Shown: positions 47,665 to 56,683 of the stretch, piece by piece | How the letters are laid out: each line of letters opens with the position of its first letter | Numbering within the stretch: position 1 is the first letter of the stretch | From: Magnetococcales bacterium | Lineage (GTDB): Bacteria > Pseudomonadota > Magnetococcia > Magnetococcales > Magnetaquicoccaceae | Assembly (NCBI GenBank): GCA_015234115.1 | Contig: JADFWP010000001.1 | Coordinates: 62,001 to 126,000, forward strand | Direction of reading: 5' to 3' | Length of the DNA: 64,000 bases | The notes under the pieces: generated by a model | The model's database searches: none | What the model was told of the DNA's origin: nothing | Seen by the model: only the letters and a program-made list of their open reading frames with translations | Made by a program: the position numbers and the translations under genes

Positions 47665-48000
47665 TCAATCGCAAGAACAGGGCATGGGAAGACCGGCGAT
47701 CTTCAGAGCCTGCATGACGGGTCCGCAGGGGTATAAATCGTACAAATAGCGAAGATTGGCCTTTTCCTGGCCCATTCTCTTGCCCACCGCCTTGAGCAGG
47801 GTCCGGATCATGGGCACGATTTTGTACTCTTCGTAATAGGCGCGCAAAATCTCGACCACAGCCCAATGGGCCTCGGTCATTTCCACATTTTCGCGCTGTG
47901 CAATCATGGCCGCCACCTCGGGATTCCAGTCTGCGGGATTCACCAGATAGCCGCTGAGGTTGAGGGTGTAGGGATGGGTGTTGATCGTCATACTGCTCAT
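47665..48000 (-). CDS. tusE: DsrC/TusE-family sulfur carrier with unusual cysteine tail
   Basis: The 111-residue protein matches the DsrC/TusE family: LVNPADWNPEVA, MTEAHWAVVEILRAYYEEY and YLYDLYPCGPVMQALKIAGLP. The family's sulfur-carrying Cys sits one residue before the C-terminus and is present (the end reads PCSCD). The second Cys of true DsrC, which lies in QAC before KIAG, is replaced by Leu, as expected for TusE-like proteins. Two extra cysteines occur, in YPCGP and two residues before the carrier Cys. Start after AAGGAG. Its position between the sulfate transporter and sulfur genes suggests a sulfur-relay role, but no dsr or tusBCD genes are here. Confidence 0.85.
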   Translation of the reverse strand: MSSMTINTHPYTLNLSGYLVNPADWNPEVAAMIAQRENVEMTEAHWAVVEILRAYYEEYKIVPMIRTLLKAVGKRMGQEKANLRYLYDLYPCGPVMQALKIAGLPMPCSCD

Positions 48001-48127
48001 GGTCTCTTCTCCTTGTCGATCATGGTGGGGTGCAGAACTGCGGATCCGCTCCAGGGGGAGAATAACGAATCCGTTCGCTCTGTTTTGTGCAGTGCATGAT
48101 AGCAAAGGACAAGAAAAAATGATAATG

Positions 48128-48165
48128 ATATAAAAATATTATAGAATCTCTGGCAATGCTAAATC
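48128..48165. promoter_or_regulatory. AT-rich element upstream of tusE, shared with sulfite reductase promoter
   Basis: The 16-bp atataaaaatattata (48128-48143) matches 59638-59653 at 15 of 16 positions. The flanking aatc and tgcta-N-atc blocks occur at the same spacing in both places. It lies 128 bp upstream of the tusE start, compared with 136 bp for the sulfite reductase start. This is a candidate binding site for a common sulfur regulator. Confidence 0.45.
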
Positions 48166-48199
48166 GATCCATTTTAACATTAATAAAATGTAAAATTCA

Positions 48200-48217
48200 G
48201 GGGTGTTTCGACACCTC
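48200..48217 (-). terminator. Likely terminator of the binding protein-GGDEF operon
   Basis: A 7-bp stem with a tetraloop (TTCG on the plus strand, CGAA in the minus-strand RNA) lies 20 bp after the GGDEF gene stop. In the minus direction it is followed by GAATTTTACATTTTA, a loose T-rich tract. Confidence 0.55.
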
Positions 48218-48237
48218 CGCACGACGCACCAATACAT

Positions 48238-50658
48238 TCAAACCGGGGATGCACTGGAATCCGGATTGCCGCTCTGCTCCCACGCCATATCTTCCAATCG
48301 TGCATAGCGAAAACCGTTGCGCCCGTTCTGCTTGACCCCATACATGGCCCGGTCGGCCCGTACCAGGAGCATTTCCACGGTTTCGCCGTGTTCCGGGAAC
48401 AAGGCGATGCCGATGCTGACCCCAATGGCGCAGGAGGTCTCCTGAATCATGAACGGTTGCATCAGGCTGTGGACAATTTTTTCAGCCACGATGGCGACAT
48501 TCAAGGGATTGGGCAACTCTTCGATCACCAGGCCAAATTCATCCCCCCCCAGACGGGCCAGCAGATCCGAAGCACGCAAGGTCTGTTTGATCCTCTGCGT
48601 GACCAGGAGCAACAATTGATCCCCTGCGGCATGGCCCAGGGTGTCATTGACCTGCTTGAAACGGTCCAGATCCAGCAGCATGACCGCCAGCATGGAACGG
48701 GAACGAATCGCTTTGGAGAGCAACTGCTCGGCATGTTCCCGGAACAGGGTCCGATTGGGCAATCCGGTCAGGGGATCGTGGTGGGCCAGATGCTGCAAAT
48801 GCTCTTCCATCCGCTTGCGTTCGATCACACCAGCCAGGGTATGGGCAATCGTGGTCAACAGGGCAATCTCATCGGGATTTTGATGATGATGTTCGTCCAG
48901 ATGCAAGGTGAGTACCCCCAAGGGACGACCCGAAGAGAGAATCGGAATGCAATAATGGCCATGCCGTTCGGCCTCGTCATGGTCGATCACATGCCGTTCA
49001 TCCCCATTGTCGGCAAAGACGATCTGGCCCGTGGCCAGAGAGGTGCCGCACAGACAGTGACCAGAAGCCACCTGCGCGCACAACTGTTGTTCGGCATTGG
49101 AAAAGCCGATGTGAGCGACCAGACGCAACGCTTCCGACTCTCTTTTATCCACCAGGAAGATGGCGATGTCGTTGTTCCAGACCCTGAGCCAGGGGACGCT
49201 GCGGATGATCCGCAATGCGGTCATGAGATAGTTTTGCAAGGTCAAAGGCAGCAGGGATGTCTCCAGCAGGGCGTTGATGGCGATGCGTGACATGATGCTG
49301 CGCACATCCGCGCTTTCCAACCGGTCCAGAGTCTGGGCCAGGGTGTTGACCGTGGCACCGATCTCGTCCAGTTGATCCCCATTGCCCGCCAAGGGCACCC
49401 GCCGGGAGTAGTCCCCTTCGGCACACCCTTGCAAGGCATAGATGATTTGCACCGTCCGACCCATCAACCAACGCAAAAAGAAAAAAATCGCTCCGGCCAA
49501 CAGCACCGGCGCCAGCAGACTGACCAGAATCAAGGTCCAGCGATTGGCCTGCACCACCTGACGCGCATCGGTGGCGATCTCGCCACGCAGCAGTCCGGCT
49601 GGTGAAGAGAGCCGTTCCACATCCCGGAGCACCCGCGCAGATGCCTGGGTCAGTTTGAGATTGCCGATCCGCAACTGCTCGTTGTCCTGGAACATGGTGT
49701 GCAGCAGAGCGTACAGAGAGTCCTGGTCTGCGACCAACAGGCGCGGCATGTTGTGATAATGCGCCTCCAACTCCAAGGTCAGAGAATGCAACTCCGAATG
49801 CTCCGGAACCTGTTCCTGCAAATAGGACAACGCCGCCCGGATCCCCTCCAGGGCCGGATCGATGCCGTTGGAACGAATGCTGATCAGCAGATCCTGATGA
49901 CGCTCCATGATCAATTGCCGACTGAGCAATGCCAGTGTCAGACTGCCATGACGAATCCTGGCCGTGGCCTCCTGAAGATCGGGTCGGGCCTCCTGCCATT
50001 GTTGGCGCAACACCTCCAGAGCCTCGGGACTTCCCGGCCCCTTTTCCAGCAGAGGACGCAGCCGTCTTTGGGTGCGCTGTCCTTCCAGACGGGCCTTGCC
50101 TGCCAGGGCTTCGGCCTGCTGGATCATGGCTTCGGCCTCCTGTTCCACCTGTCGGGTGCGTTCCTCCAGCAGGGCAATCCGTTGCAGCCATTGTTCCCGC
50201 TGCTCGGTCAGGCGCGTATCGGCATCAAGCAAGGCATCGAAATGGCGATCCAGATCGCCAAGCAACTCTCTGGAAGCCGGAAATCTCTCCAACAGTTTGT
50301 CCAGGTTGTGACGTTCCTGCTGGAAATTTTTCTCCAATGGGATACGGGAAGGAATCCGGATGAACTCTGCATGCGTGGTGCTGGTCATCATCTCGTGTTG
50401 CCGGTCGGTCAGGCGCATGACGGTTTCCAACACCCCGCGCACCGCCTCGCTGACCGGGAAAGCCTCCTGGAGCAACTCCTCCTGGTATTGGGCCATCCGG
50501 TGATTCGAGACCAGGGCCACTCCGGCCAGCAACAGAATCGCGCTCCCGCTGACCAGACCCAATCCCATCAACATGCGACGAATGCTCAAGGTCAGGCCAT
50601 GGGCCTTGAAAAATCCCGTCCAGGGCCATGACACCGGCTGCTCCGATTCCTTCATCAT
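48238..50658 (-). CDS. Membrane diguanylate cyclase with HAMP and GAF domains
   Basis: The 806-residue protein has an N-terminal helix (about 29-50) and a long helical periplasmic sensor region (about 55-375, rich in heptads). A second helix (about 378-398), HAMP (about 400-455), GAF (about 460-620) and a GGDEF domain (about 640-795) follow. The GGDEF domain has the intact GGDEF loop, DLDRFKQVND metal site and GLPNRTLF. It begins directly after the stop of a periplasmic binding-protein gene. The binding protein likely presents its ligand to the periplasmic sensor, giving ligand-controlled c-di-GMP synthesis. Confidence 0.93.
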   Translation of the reverse strand: MMKESEQPVSWPWTGFFKAHGLTLSIRRMLMGLGLVSGSAILLLAGVALVSNHRMAQYQEELLQEAFPVSEAVRGVLETVMRLTDRQHEMMTSTTHAEFIRIPSRIPLEKNFQQERHNLDKLLERFPASRELLGDLDRHFDALLDADTRLTEQREQWLQRIALLEERTRQVEQEAEAMIQQAEALAGKARLEGQRTQRRLRPLLEKGPGSPEALEVLRQQWQEARPDLQEATARIRHGSLTLALLSRQLIMERHQDLLISIRSNGIDPALEGIRAALSYLQEQVPEHSELHSLTLELEAHYHNMPRLLVADQDSLYALLHTMFQDNEQLRIGNLKLTQASARVLRDVERLSSPAGLLRGEIATDARQVVQANRWTLILVSLLAPVLLAGAIFFFLRWLMGRTVQIIYALQGCAEGDYSRRVPLAGNGDQLDEIGATVNTLAQTLDRLESADVRSIMSRIAINALLETSLLPLTLQNYLMTALRIIRSVPWLRVWNNDIAIFLVDKRESEALRLVAHIGFSNAEQQLCAQVASGHCLCGTSLATGQIVFADNGDERHVIDHDEAERHGHYCIPILSSGRPLGVLTLHLDEHHHQNPDEIALLTTIAHTLAGVIERKRMEEHLQHLAHHDPLTGLPNRTLFREHAEQLLSKAIRSRSMLAVMLLDLDRFKQVNDTLGHAAGDQLLLLVTQRIKQTLRASDLLARLGGDEFGLVIEELPNPLNVAIVAEKIVHSLMQPFMIQETSCAIGVSIGIALFPEHGETVEMLLVRADRAMYGVKQNGRNGFRYARLEDMAWEQSGNPDSSASPV

Positions 50659-51819
50659 TCACAAAGCCTTCCAATCCAGAGGGATGAATCGTCCATGGCG
50701 ATAGATCGTGGGCCAGACATGATGGCTGGCCTGATGCTCTTCCCGGCTCAGATGCAGCTCAGGCCCCATGCCGATATCCACGCGGCCCAGATTTTCCAGC
50801 GCATTGAGCACCCCGGTGCGGGTTGGATTCGGACCCGCCTTTTCCAGACCCAGGGTGAACAGGCGTGCCGTCAAATAACCCTCCAACGACAAATAGCCCG
50901 GTGCGATGCCTGCCTCTGCCATGAGTTGACGATATTCCTGCACCGCCGTACCGGGATCATCGAGCGCGGGCACCACCTGGGTCACGATCACCCCTTCGGC
51001 ATCACTGTCCAACTCCCGGACCAGGGGTTCGCTGCCGACAAAGGAGACATTGAGAAACAAAGTTTTTGGCAGCTCGCGTTTGGCCAATCGCACAAAAGCC
51101 GCGCACGGCTTGTAGGAACCCACCAGAATGATCGCGCGCGGCTCCACCGGAGCGGCGAGAATCACGCTCAACCCCTCTTCGACATTGACGGTGTTGCGGG
51201 TGTAACGTCCATGAGGCAATTTGTCGGCTTTCTGGAAACCCAGTTCATGCAACGTTTCGACCGCGCCGCGATGACCATCGTCACCAAAGCTGTCGTTCTG
51301 GGTGAAAAAGGCGATCTCTTCGGGTCGGATGCCGGAGGCCAACAGGCCCCGGACCATCGCCGCAGTCTCTTCACGATAGCTGGCGCGGAAATTGAGGATG
51401 TAACGATCCGGGGGGCGTTTGCGCAGCAGGGCAGCGCCGCTGTAGGCGCCGAACAGCACGGTGTGGGCTTGTTGGGCAATCGGCACGGTCACGACCGCCG
51501 TCGGCGTGCCGACATTGCCGATCAGGGCCAGAACCTGTTCCTTTTCGATCAATTGTCGCACATTGGGGGCGGCGCGGTGGGGTTCGTAACCATCGTCCAG
51601 GGCAATCAGACGCACGGGATTTCCATGAATGCCCCCACTGGCATTGACCTGTTGCAGTCGGGCTTCGACCCCCTGGCGGATCCCGGTTCCCAGGGCTGCG
51701 GCCAACCCGCTGAAGGCGGAAGACATGCCGATTTTCAGTTCATCCGCTCCAACCGGTTGGAGCGGTGCCAGCACGATCATCATCCATGCCCATGGCCATA
51801 AACGCGATCTGTGGGTCAT
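50659..51819 (-). CDS. Periplasmic type 1 ligand-binding protein (LivJ-like)
   Basis: The 386-residue protein has a signal peptide (about 1-25) and the Peripla_BP_6 pattern: IGMSSAFSGLAAALGTGIRQG, VNASGGIHGNPVRLIALDDGYEP, ALIGNVGTPTAVVTVPIAQ, FFTQNDSFGDDG. These normally bind branched-chain amino acids, amides or urea. No ABC permease genes are nearby; instead the next gene is a membrane GGDEF protein with which it is translationally linked. A sensory rather than transport role is likely. Start after GGAGAATGC. Confidence 0.9.
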   Translation of the reverse strand: MTHRSRLWPWAWMMIVLAPLQPVGADELKIGMSSAFSGLAAALGTGIRQGVEARLQQVNASGGIHGNPVRLIALDDGYEPHRAAPNVRQLIEKEQVLALIGNVGTPTAVVTVPIAQQAHTVLFGAYSGAALLRKRPPDRYILNFRASYREETAAMVRGLLASGIRPEEIAFFTQNDSFGDDGHRGAVETLHELGFQKADKLPHGRYTRNTVNVEEGLSVILAAPVEPRAIILVGSYKPCAAFVRLAKRELPKTLFLNVSFVGSEPLVRELDSDAEGVIVTQVVPALDDPGTAVQEYRQLMAEAGIAPGYLSLEGYLTARLFTLGLEKAGPNPTRTGVLNALENLGRVDIGMGPELHLSREEHQASHHVWPTIYRHGRFIPLDWKAL

Positions 51820-51957
51820 GCATTCTCCTTCAAGGAAAGCGGCCTCCAGGCTCCCGGACCCGGGGGGGGCGGTGGATCGGGCGATCCGGACAGGCAATTG
51901 GGGCTTGGTCCCGACGTGGAAGAGTATAGCATGGGAACGGCCGGGGCCGTTAATAAC

Positions 51958-52060
51958 CAATTGAGATAACAAAATCGTTTTTTGACGGCCTCCGCCCTCA
52001 CGGAGGCCGTCAGGGGGGATCAGGCGGATTTGGCGTGAAGTCCACACTCTTTGGTCACCG
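51958..52060. repeat. 103-bp direct repeat, upstream copy (remnant of cysH 3' end)
   Basis: This 103-bp segment matches 56581-56683 with two mismatches. It contains, on the minus strand, the last 12 codons and stop of cysH (52020-52060) and the stem-loop that follows it (gacggcctccg/cggaggccgtc). Homology stops abruptly inside the coding region. There is no cysH body here, so it is a duplicated fragment. Confidence 0.92.
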
Positions 52061-52093
52061 TTGAAGAAAAAGGCAGGAAACAGGCACGATTTC

Positions 52094-52121
52094 TTGACAA
52101 GGAATTGGAAATGCATCTAAA
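52094..52121 (+). promoter_or_regulatory. Candidate promoter of the FG-GAP/RTX gene
   Basis: A perfect TTGACA -35 hexamer (52094-52099) is followed after 16 bp by TCTAAA (52116-52121), which matches four of six -10 positions. It lies about 125 bp upstream of the gene start and just inside the direct-repeat boundary. Confidence 0.4.
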
Positions 52122-52242
52122 TAGGTTCAATAGGCAGAGGCTAACTTAACCTGTATCCTGTGTTTCAACCGTTATACAGCACAGTCACACCTGCCGTCAT
52201 CTGAAACAATTAAAACAAGCCAACCAAAAAAGGTTTCTCCCT

Positions 52243-55200
52243 ATGCCGATGTTCGTTCCTGTCATCAATCAAATCGACGCCCGTGGCGAACCTGCTATCA
52301 GCGATTTTAATAATGATTCCATCCCTGATATTGCGGTTGGTTCTTCTGGGCAACTCAGCATAATGTTTGGGAATGGAGATGGGACGTTCAGGTTATCCCA
52401 GAGTTTCCAAAATAGTCTCTATAATTATCCTTTATCGGCCGTTGCTGATGTCAATGATGACGGTAACAGGGATATTGTTTTTGTAACACAACCCCTCAAT
52501 AATATAATAAAATTGTTTGTTGCATCTGGGAATAGGGATGGAACTTTTAACGAACCAACACTTAGTAAAGAGATACAGCAAATAACTAACGGAGTATTTA
52601 AGCTATATGTTGTTGATATAAATAATGACGAAGATTTCGATGTTATAGTTTGTGGTCGTGATGATGGGTTGTTGACTTTCATTGGAGATGGCGACGGGAC
52701 ATTTACAGAATATGATCGTTATGAAAACCCTATTGGAGATGGAGGGCAAATCGGTGACGTAAATAACGATCAATATATGGATATTGTGACAGCTCATCTT
52801 TATGCGAATAATTTTTATATTTACTTTGGAAATGAAACGGGAAATTTTACAGGCCCAAGCCAAGCGTCGGGTGGCGCAAGCCCTAATTTCTCTGCTTTAG
52901 CGGATTTGAATAAGGATGGAAACCTAGATATCATTGCTCCAAATGCTTATTTTCATAACACAGTAACAATCTCTTTCGGGGATGGAAATGGTGTCTTTGG
53001 GAATAATATTGTTCTGTCTGTGCCTGAAGATTCACAAATGGTTTCTGTTGGGGATTATGATAACGATGGCAACCTCGACGTTGCTTCCTTATCAAACGAG
53101 TACGGGACAACAAATTGTCATCTCATGATTTTTCTCGGTCATGGTGATGGAACATTTTCAAATGGAGTTGACAATACGTTTTCTGGAATCAATATCGGAC
53201 AATTAAAGACTACAGACTTCAACAAAGACGGATTGCTTGATCTCTCCATCTCAACCGATGTTTTTGCGGTTCTGTTGAATCAATCAGAGACTGCCCAATC
53301 TAGCGTCACCCTCTCCGGCCCCGCCACCCTCACCGAGGGCCGCACAGGAACTTATACCGTCACCCTCTCCGCAGCCCAAACCTCTGCGGTGACGGTCTCT
53401 TATGCCACCGCCAGTGGCACCGCAACCATCGGGCGGGATGTCGGCAGCATCAATACGCTTCTTACGATTGCCGCAGGCCAAACCAGTGCCACTTTCACCG
53501 TACCAACTGTGGACGACTCAACGCACGAATCGAACGAAACCTTCACGGTTTCGCTCTCCAATCCCTCCGGTGCCACGCTGGGCACGACCCGTTCGGTGAC
53601 AACCACCATCACCGACAACGATGCGGCTCCATTGCCCACGCTCACCCTCTCCGGACCGGCCTCGATTGCCGAGGGCAACAGTGGTTCCAGCAATGCCACC
53701 TATACCGTCACTCTCTCCGCAGCCCAAACCTCAGCGGTGACGGTTTCCTATGCCACGGCCAATGGTTCTGCGACGGCAGGGAGCGATTTTGGCAGCATCA
53801 ACACGCTCCTGACCATTGCCGCAGGCCGCACCAGCGCCACTTTTACGGTGCCCATCGTGGGCGATACGACGCGCGAAGCCGACGAGACCTTCACGGTTGC
53901 GCTTTCAACCCCCTCCGGCGCCACCCTGGGCACGACCCGCTCGGTGACGACCACCATCACCAACGATGACAGCGCCATTCCGACACTGACCCTCTCCGGC
54001 CCCTCCTCGGTTCAGGAAGGCAACACCGATTCCAACAATACGGCCACCTATACCGTCACCCTCTCTTCCTCTGCAACCACGGCGGTGACGGTGGTTTGTC
54101 TGACCTCAGGGAATACGGCCACGGCAGGCATCGACTTCAGCAATGTCGGCAATGTCATTACCATCGCGGCAGGCCGCACCAGCGGCACCTTTACTGTGCC
54201 TATCCTGGGCGACACCGCTGCCGAGGCACACGAAACATTCAGCGTGGCGATTTCCAATCCCACCGGCGCCACCCTGGGTGGCACCACTTCGGTCACCACC
54301 ACCATCCGCGACGACGATGGAACCACCACCACGCCCGATGACACCACCAGTGGAACCACGGATGCCGTACAGAGCGCAACCACCCGCACCCTGGGCAACG
54401 ACGAACAAAACCTGACCCTCACCGGCACCAGCGCCATCGACGGTATCGGCAACTCCCTCGACAATATCATCACCGGCAACAGCGCGGCGAATACCCTGCA
54501 AGGAGAATCGGGTAATGACCAACTGTTTGGCAAGGGAGGCGATGACATCCTGTACGGCGGATCGGGTAACGACGACCTGGATGGCGGTAGTGGCAGTGAT
54601 CGAATGATTGGTGGCACTGGCAACGATACCTATCATGTTGCCCAATCCGGGGACCGCGTTTCCGAAGAGGTGGATTCTGGAACCGATCTGGTAGCGAGTT
54701 CCGTCACCTGGAGTCTGGGCAACAACCTGGAAAATCTCACTTTGACTGGCACCAGCGCCATCAACGGCACGGGCAACAGCCAGGAAAACATTCTCACCGG
54801 CAACGACAGCGACAACACCCTGACCTCTGGCGACGGGAACGATACCCTCTCCGGCAATGCCGGAGACGATACCCTGTTTGGTGAGGCTGGGGACGATCTT
54901 CTGGATGGTGGCACCGGCGCTGACAGGATGATCGGCGGCAGCGGCAACGATACCTATAGGGTTGGAAACGCCTCTGACATCACCACCGAATCGACCAACG
55001 CCGGCACCGATTGGGTGCAGGCCTCCCTCTCTTGGACTCTGGCCGAGAACATCGAGAATCTGACCCTGACTGGCACCAACTCCACCAATGGTACAGGCAA
55101 CAGTGCTGCCAACACCCTGCGCGGCAACCGCAGCGCCAACACCCTGCGCGGCCAGGGAGGAGCGGATCAGCTTTTTGGAATGGCGGGCGAAGATGCTCTT

Positions 55201-55587
55201 TATGGCGGCGATGGCACCGATCGCTTGATTGGCGGAAGTGGGCAGGATACCCTTTCTGGAGGCGCAGGTGCCGATCAGTTCAAGTGGAGCCAACCCTCTG
55301 ACGGCGGGGATGACATCACGGACTTCAGCGCCTCCCAGGGAGACCAGTTGCTGTTCGTCAGTTCCAATTTCGGCAATCTTTCCGTAGGCAAACTCGGATC
55401 CTCCCGTCTTGCCCTGAGCAGCACCGGCAGAGCCTCCAACACCAGTCAGCGATTCATCTTCAACACCAGCACCGGCGTTCTCAAATACGATGTCGATGGC
55501 AGTGGCTCCGTTGCCGCGACGACGATTGCCACGCTGGGAGGCGTTTCGACGTTGTCCGTAAACCAGATTCAAATCGTGACGAGTTGA
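52243..55587 (+). CDS. FG-GAP/VCBS, Calx-beta and RTX chimeric secreted protein
   Basis: The 1114-residue protein has three sections. Residues about 10-345 are FG-GAP/VCBS repeats (DFNNDSIPDIAVG, DVNDDGNRDIVF, DLNKDGNLDI, DYDNDGNLDV) forming a beta-propeller with Ca-binding DxDxDG loops. Residues about 350-695 are three Calx-beta repeats (TLSGPATLTEGRTGTYTVTLSAAQTSAVTVSYATA...). Residues about 710-1000 are RTX calcium repeats (GNDTLSGNAGDDTLFGEAGDD). It ends in the DISDFSxxxGD-like C-terminus typical of type I-secreted proteins. No N-terminal signal peptide. The propeller section (to about 53280) is visibly AT-rich while the rest matches the GC-rich neighbourhood, which suggests assembly from two sources. 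A role as an adhesin or matrix protein is inferred. Confidence 0.9.
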   Translation: MPMFVPVINQIDARGEPAISDFNNDSIPDIAVGSSGQLSIMFGNGDGTFRLSQSFQNSLYNYPLSAVADVNDDGNRDIVFVTQPLNNIIKLFVASGNRDGTFNEPTLSKEIQQITNGVFKLYVVDINNDEDFDVIVCGRDDGLLTFIGDGDGTFTEYDRYENPIGDGGQIGDVNNDQYMDIVTAHLYANNFYIYFGNETGNFTGPSQASGGASPNFSALADLNKDGNLDIIAPNAYFHNTVTISFGDGNGVFGNNIVLSVPEDSQMVSVGDYDNDGNLDVASLSNEYGTTNCHLMIFLGHGDGTFSNGVDNTFSGINIGQLKTTDFNKDGLLDLSISTDVFAVLLNQSETAQSSVTLSGPATLTEGRTGTYTVTLSAAQTSAVTVSYATASGTATIGRDVGSINTLLTIAAGQTSATFTVPTVDDSTHESNETFTVSLSNPSGATLGTTRSVTTTITDNDAAPLPTLTLSGPASIAEGNSGSSNATYTVTLSAAQTSAVTVSYATANGSATAGSDFGSINTLLTIAAGRTSATFTVPIVGDTTREADETFTVALSTPSGATLGTTRSVTTTITNDDSAIPTLTLSGPSSVQEGNTDSNNTATYTVTLSSSATTAVTVVCLTSGNTATAGIDFSNVGNVITIAAGRTSGTFTVPILGDTAAEAHETFSVAISNPTGATLGGTTSVTTTIRDDDGTTTTPDDTTSGTTDAVQSATTRTLGNDEQNLTLTGTSAIDGIGNSLDNIITGNSAANTLQGESGNDQLFGKGGDDILYGGSGNDDLDGGSGSDRMIGGTGNDTYHVAQSGDRVSEEVDSGTDLVASSVTWSLGNNLENLTLTGTSAINGTGNSQENILTGNDSDNTLTSGDGNDTLSGNAGDDTLFGEAGDDLLDGGTGADRMIGGSGNDTYRVGNASDITTESTNAGTDWVQASLSWTLAENIENLTLTGTNSTNGTGNSAANTLRGNRSANTLRGQGGADQLFGMAGEDALYGGDGTDRLIGGSGQDTLSGGAGADQFKWSQPSDGGDDITDFSASQGDQLLFVSSNFGNLSVGKLGSSRLALSSTGRASNTSQRFIFNTSTGVLKYDVDGSGSVAATTIATLGGVSTLSVNQIQIVTS

Positions 55588-55617
55588 GTGATGACTGTGA
55601 CTCCAGGAGGCCATGAC

Positions 55618-56538
55618 ATGAGCAAACGTCGTCTCATCACCTTCGACTGGGCCTTGAAAAGACTCCTGCGCAGCAAGGCCAATTTCGAGGTGCTGGAGGG
55701 CTTCTTGAGTGAATTGCTCTCCACGGAAATCAGCATCGTCGATATTCTGGAAAGCGAAAGCAACAAAGAGGATGCCAAGGAGAAATTCAACCGTGTTGAC
55801 ATGAAGGTCAAGAACAGCGAGGGCGAACTGATCCTGATCGAACTGCGATATGAACGAGAGTTCGATTATCTTCAACGATTGCTTTTCGGCATCGCCAAGA
55901 CCATCACCGAGCATGTGGATGAAGGAGAACCTTACGCCAAAGTCCCGAAAGTGATCTCCATCAATATCCTTTACTTCGATCTCGGAGAGGGCAAGGATTA
56001 CGTTTACCTGGGCGAGACATCATTCAGAGGCGTGCATACCGCCGATGAACTGATCCTCAGCGATGCGCAAAAGGAGATGTTCAAACGCAAAATGGTCCAG
56101 GAGATATTTCCGGCGATCTACCTGATCATGGTGAAACGGTTCAATGAAGTCGCCAAGAATACTCTGGACGAGTGGATTTATTTCTTGAAAAAAGGAGAAA
56201 TCCGAGAAGAGTTCACTGCCCGTGGCCTGGAAAAGGCCAAGAAGGTCTTGGACATCCTGCAACTCTCCGATGCCGAACGCCAGGCCTACGAGCGCTACCA
56301 GGAGGATCTCCGCTTCCAGGCCAGCATGGTCAACAACACCTGGTATGCTGGAAAAATAGAAGGCAAAAAGGAGGGCAAGGCCGACACGCTCTTGAAACAG
56401 ATGCGCCGCAAATTCGGCCAAACACCTGACTGGGTGGTCAAGAAGGTGGAGGATGCGAGCCTGGAACGGATTGAAGTCTGGAGCGAAAACATCCTGTTCG
56501 CCAACTCCGTGGACGAGGTATTCATCGACCGGCATTGA
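55618..56538 (+). CDS. Rpn family nuclease / PD-(D/E)XK putative transposase
   Basis: The 306-residue protein matches the Rpn/PDDEXK_2 family: N-terminal FDWALKRLLRSKANFEVLEGFLSELL, then the nuclease core RVDMKVKNSEGELILIELRYE, and a C-terminal helical tail with KIEGKKEGKADTLLKQM. These proteins promote RecA-independent recombination or act in phage defence. Start chosen at 55618 after AGGAGG at spacing 7; an earlier ATG at 55588 lacks a site. It lies 30 bp after the RTX gene, within the repeat-bracketed module. Confidence 0.9.
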   Translation: MSKRRLITFDWALKRLLRSKANFEVLEGFLSELLSTEISIVDILESESNKEDAKEKFNRVDMKVKNSEGELILIELRYEREFDYLQRLLFGIAKTITEHVDEGEPYAKVPKVISINILYFDLGEGKDYVYLGETSFRGVHTADELILSDAQKEMFKRKMVQEIFPAIYLIMVKRFNEVAKNTLDEWIYFLKKGEIREEFTARGLEKAKKVLDILQLSDAERQAYERYQEDLRFQASMVNNTWYAGKIEGKKEGKADTLLKQMRRKFGQTPDWVVKKVEDASLERIEVWSENILFANSVDEVFIDRH

Positions 56539-56580
56539 TTGAAACGATACCTTGAATCATCCTGATCTTGACCAATATAA

Positions 56581-56683
56581 CAATTGAGATAATAAAATCG
56601 TTTTTTGACGGCCTCCGCCCTCACGGAGGCCGTCAGGGGGGATCAGGCGGATTTGGCGTGGAGTCCACACTCTTTGGTCACCG
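56581..56683. repeat. 103-bp direct repeat, downstream copy (spans cysH 3' end)
   Basis: The intact counterpart of the copy at 51958-52060. It covers the last codons of cysH and the downstream stem-loop (arms gacggcctccg and cggaggccgtc). On the cysH strand the stem is followed by an A tract rather than a T tract, so it is not a canonical intrinsic terminator. Confidence 0.92.

Noticed and set aside
55618-56538. Rpn gene as part of a classical insertion sequence
   Set aside because: No terminal inverted repeats or short target duplication flank the gene; only the 103-bp direct repeats bracket the larger module.
56603-56636. Stem-loop after cysH as an intrinsic terminator
   Set aside because: On the cysH strand the stem is followed by A residues, not T, so it lacks the required tract.
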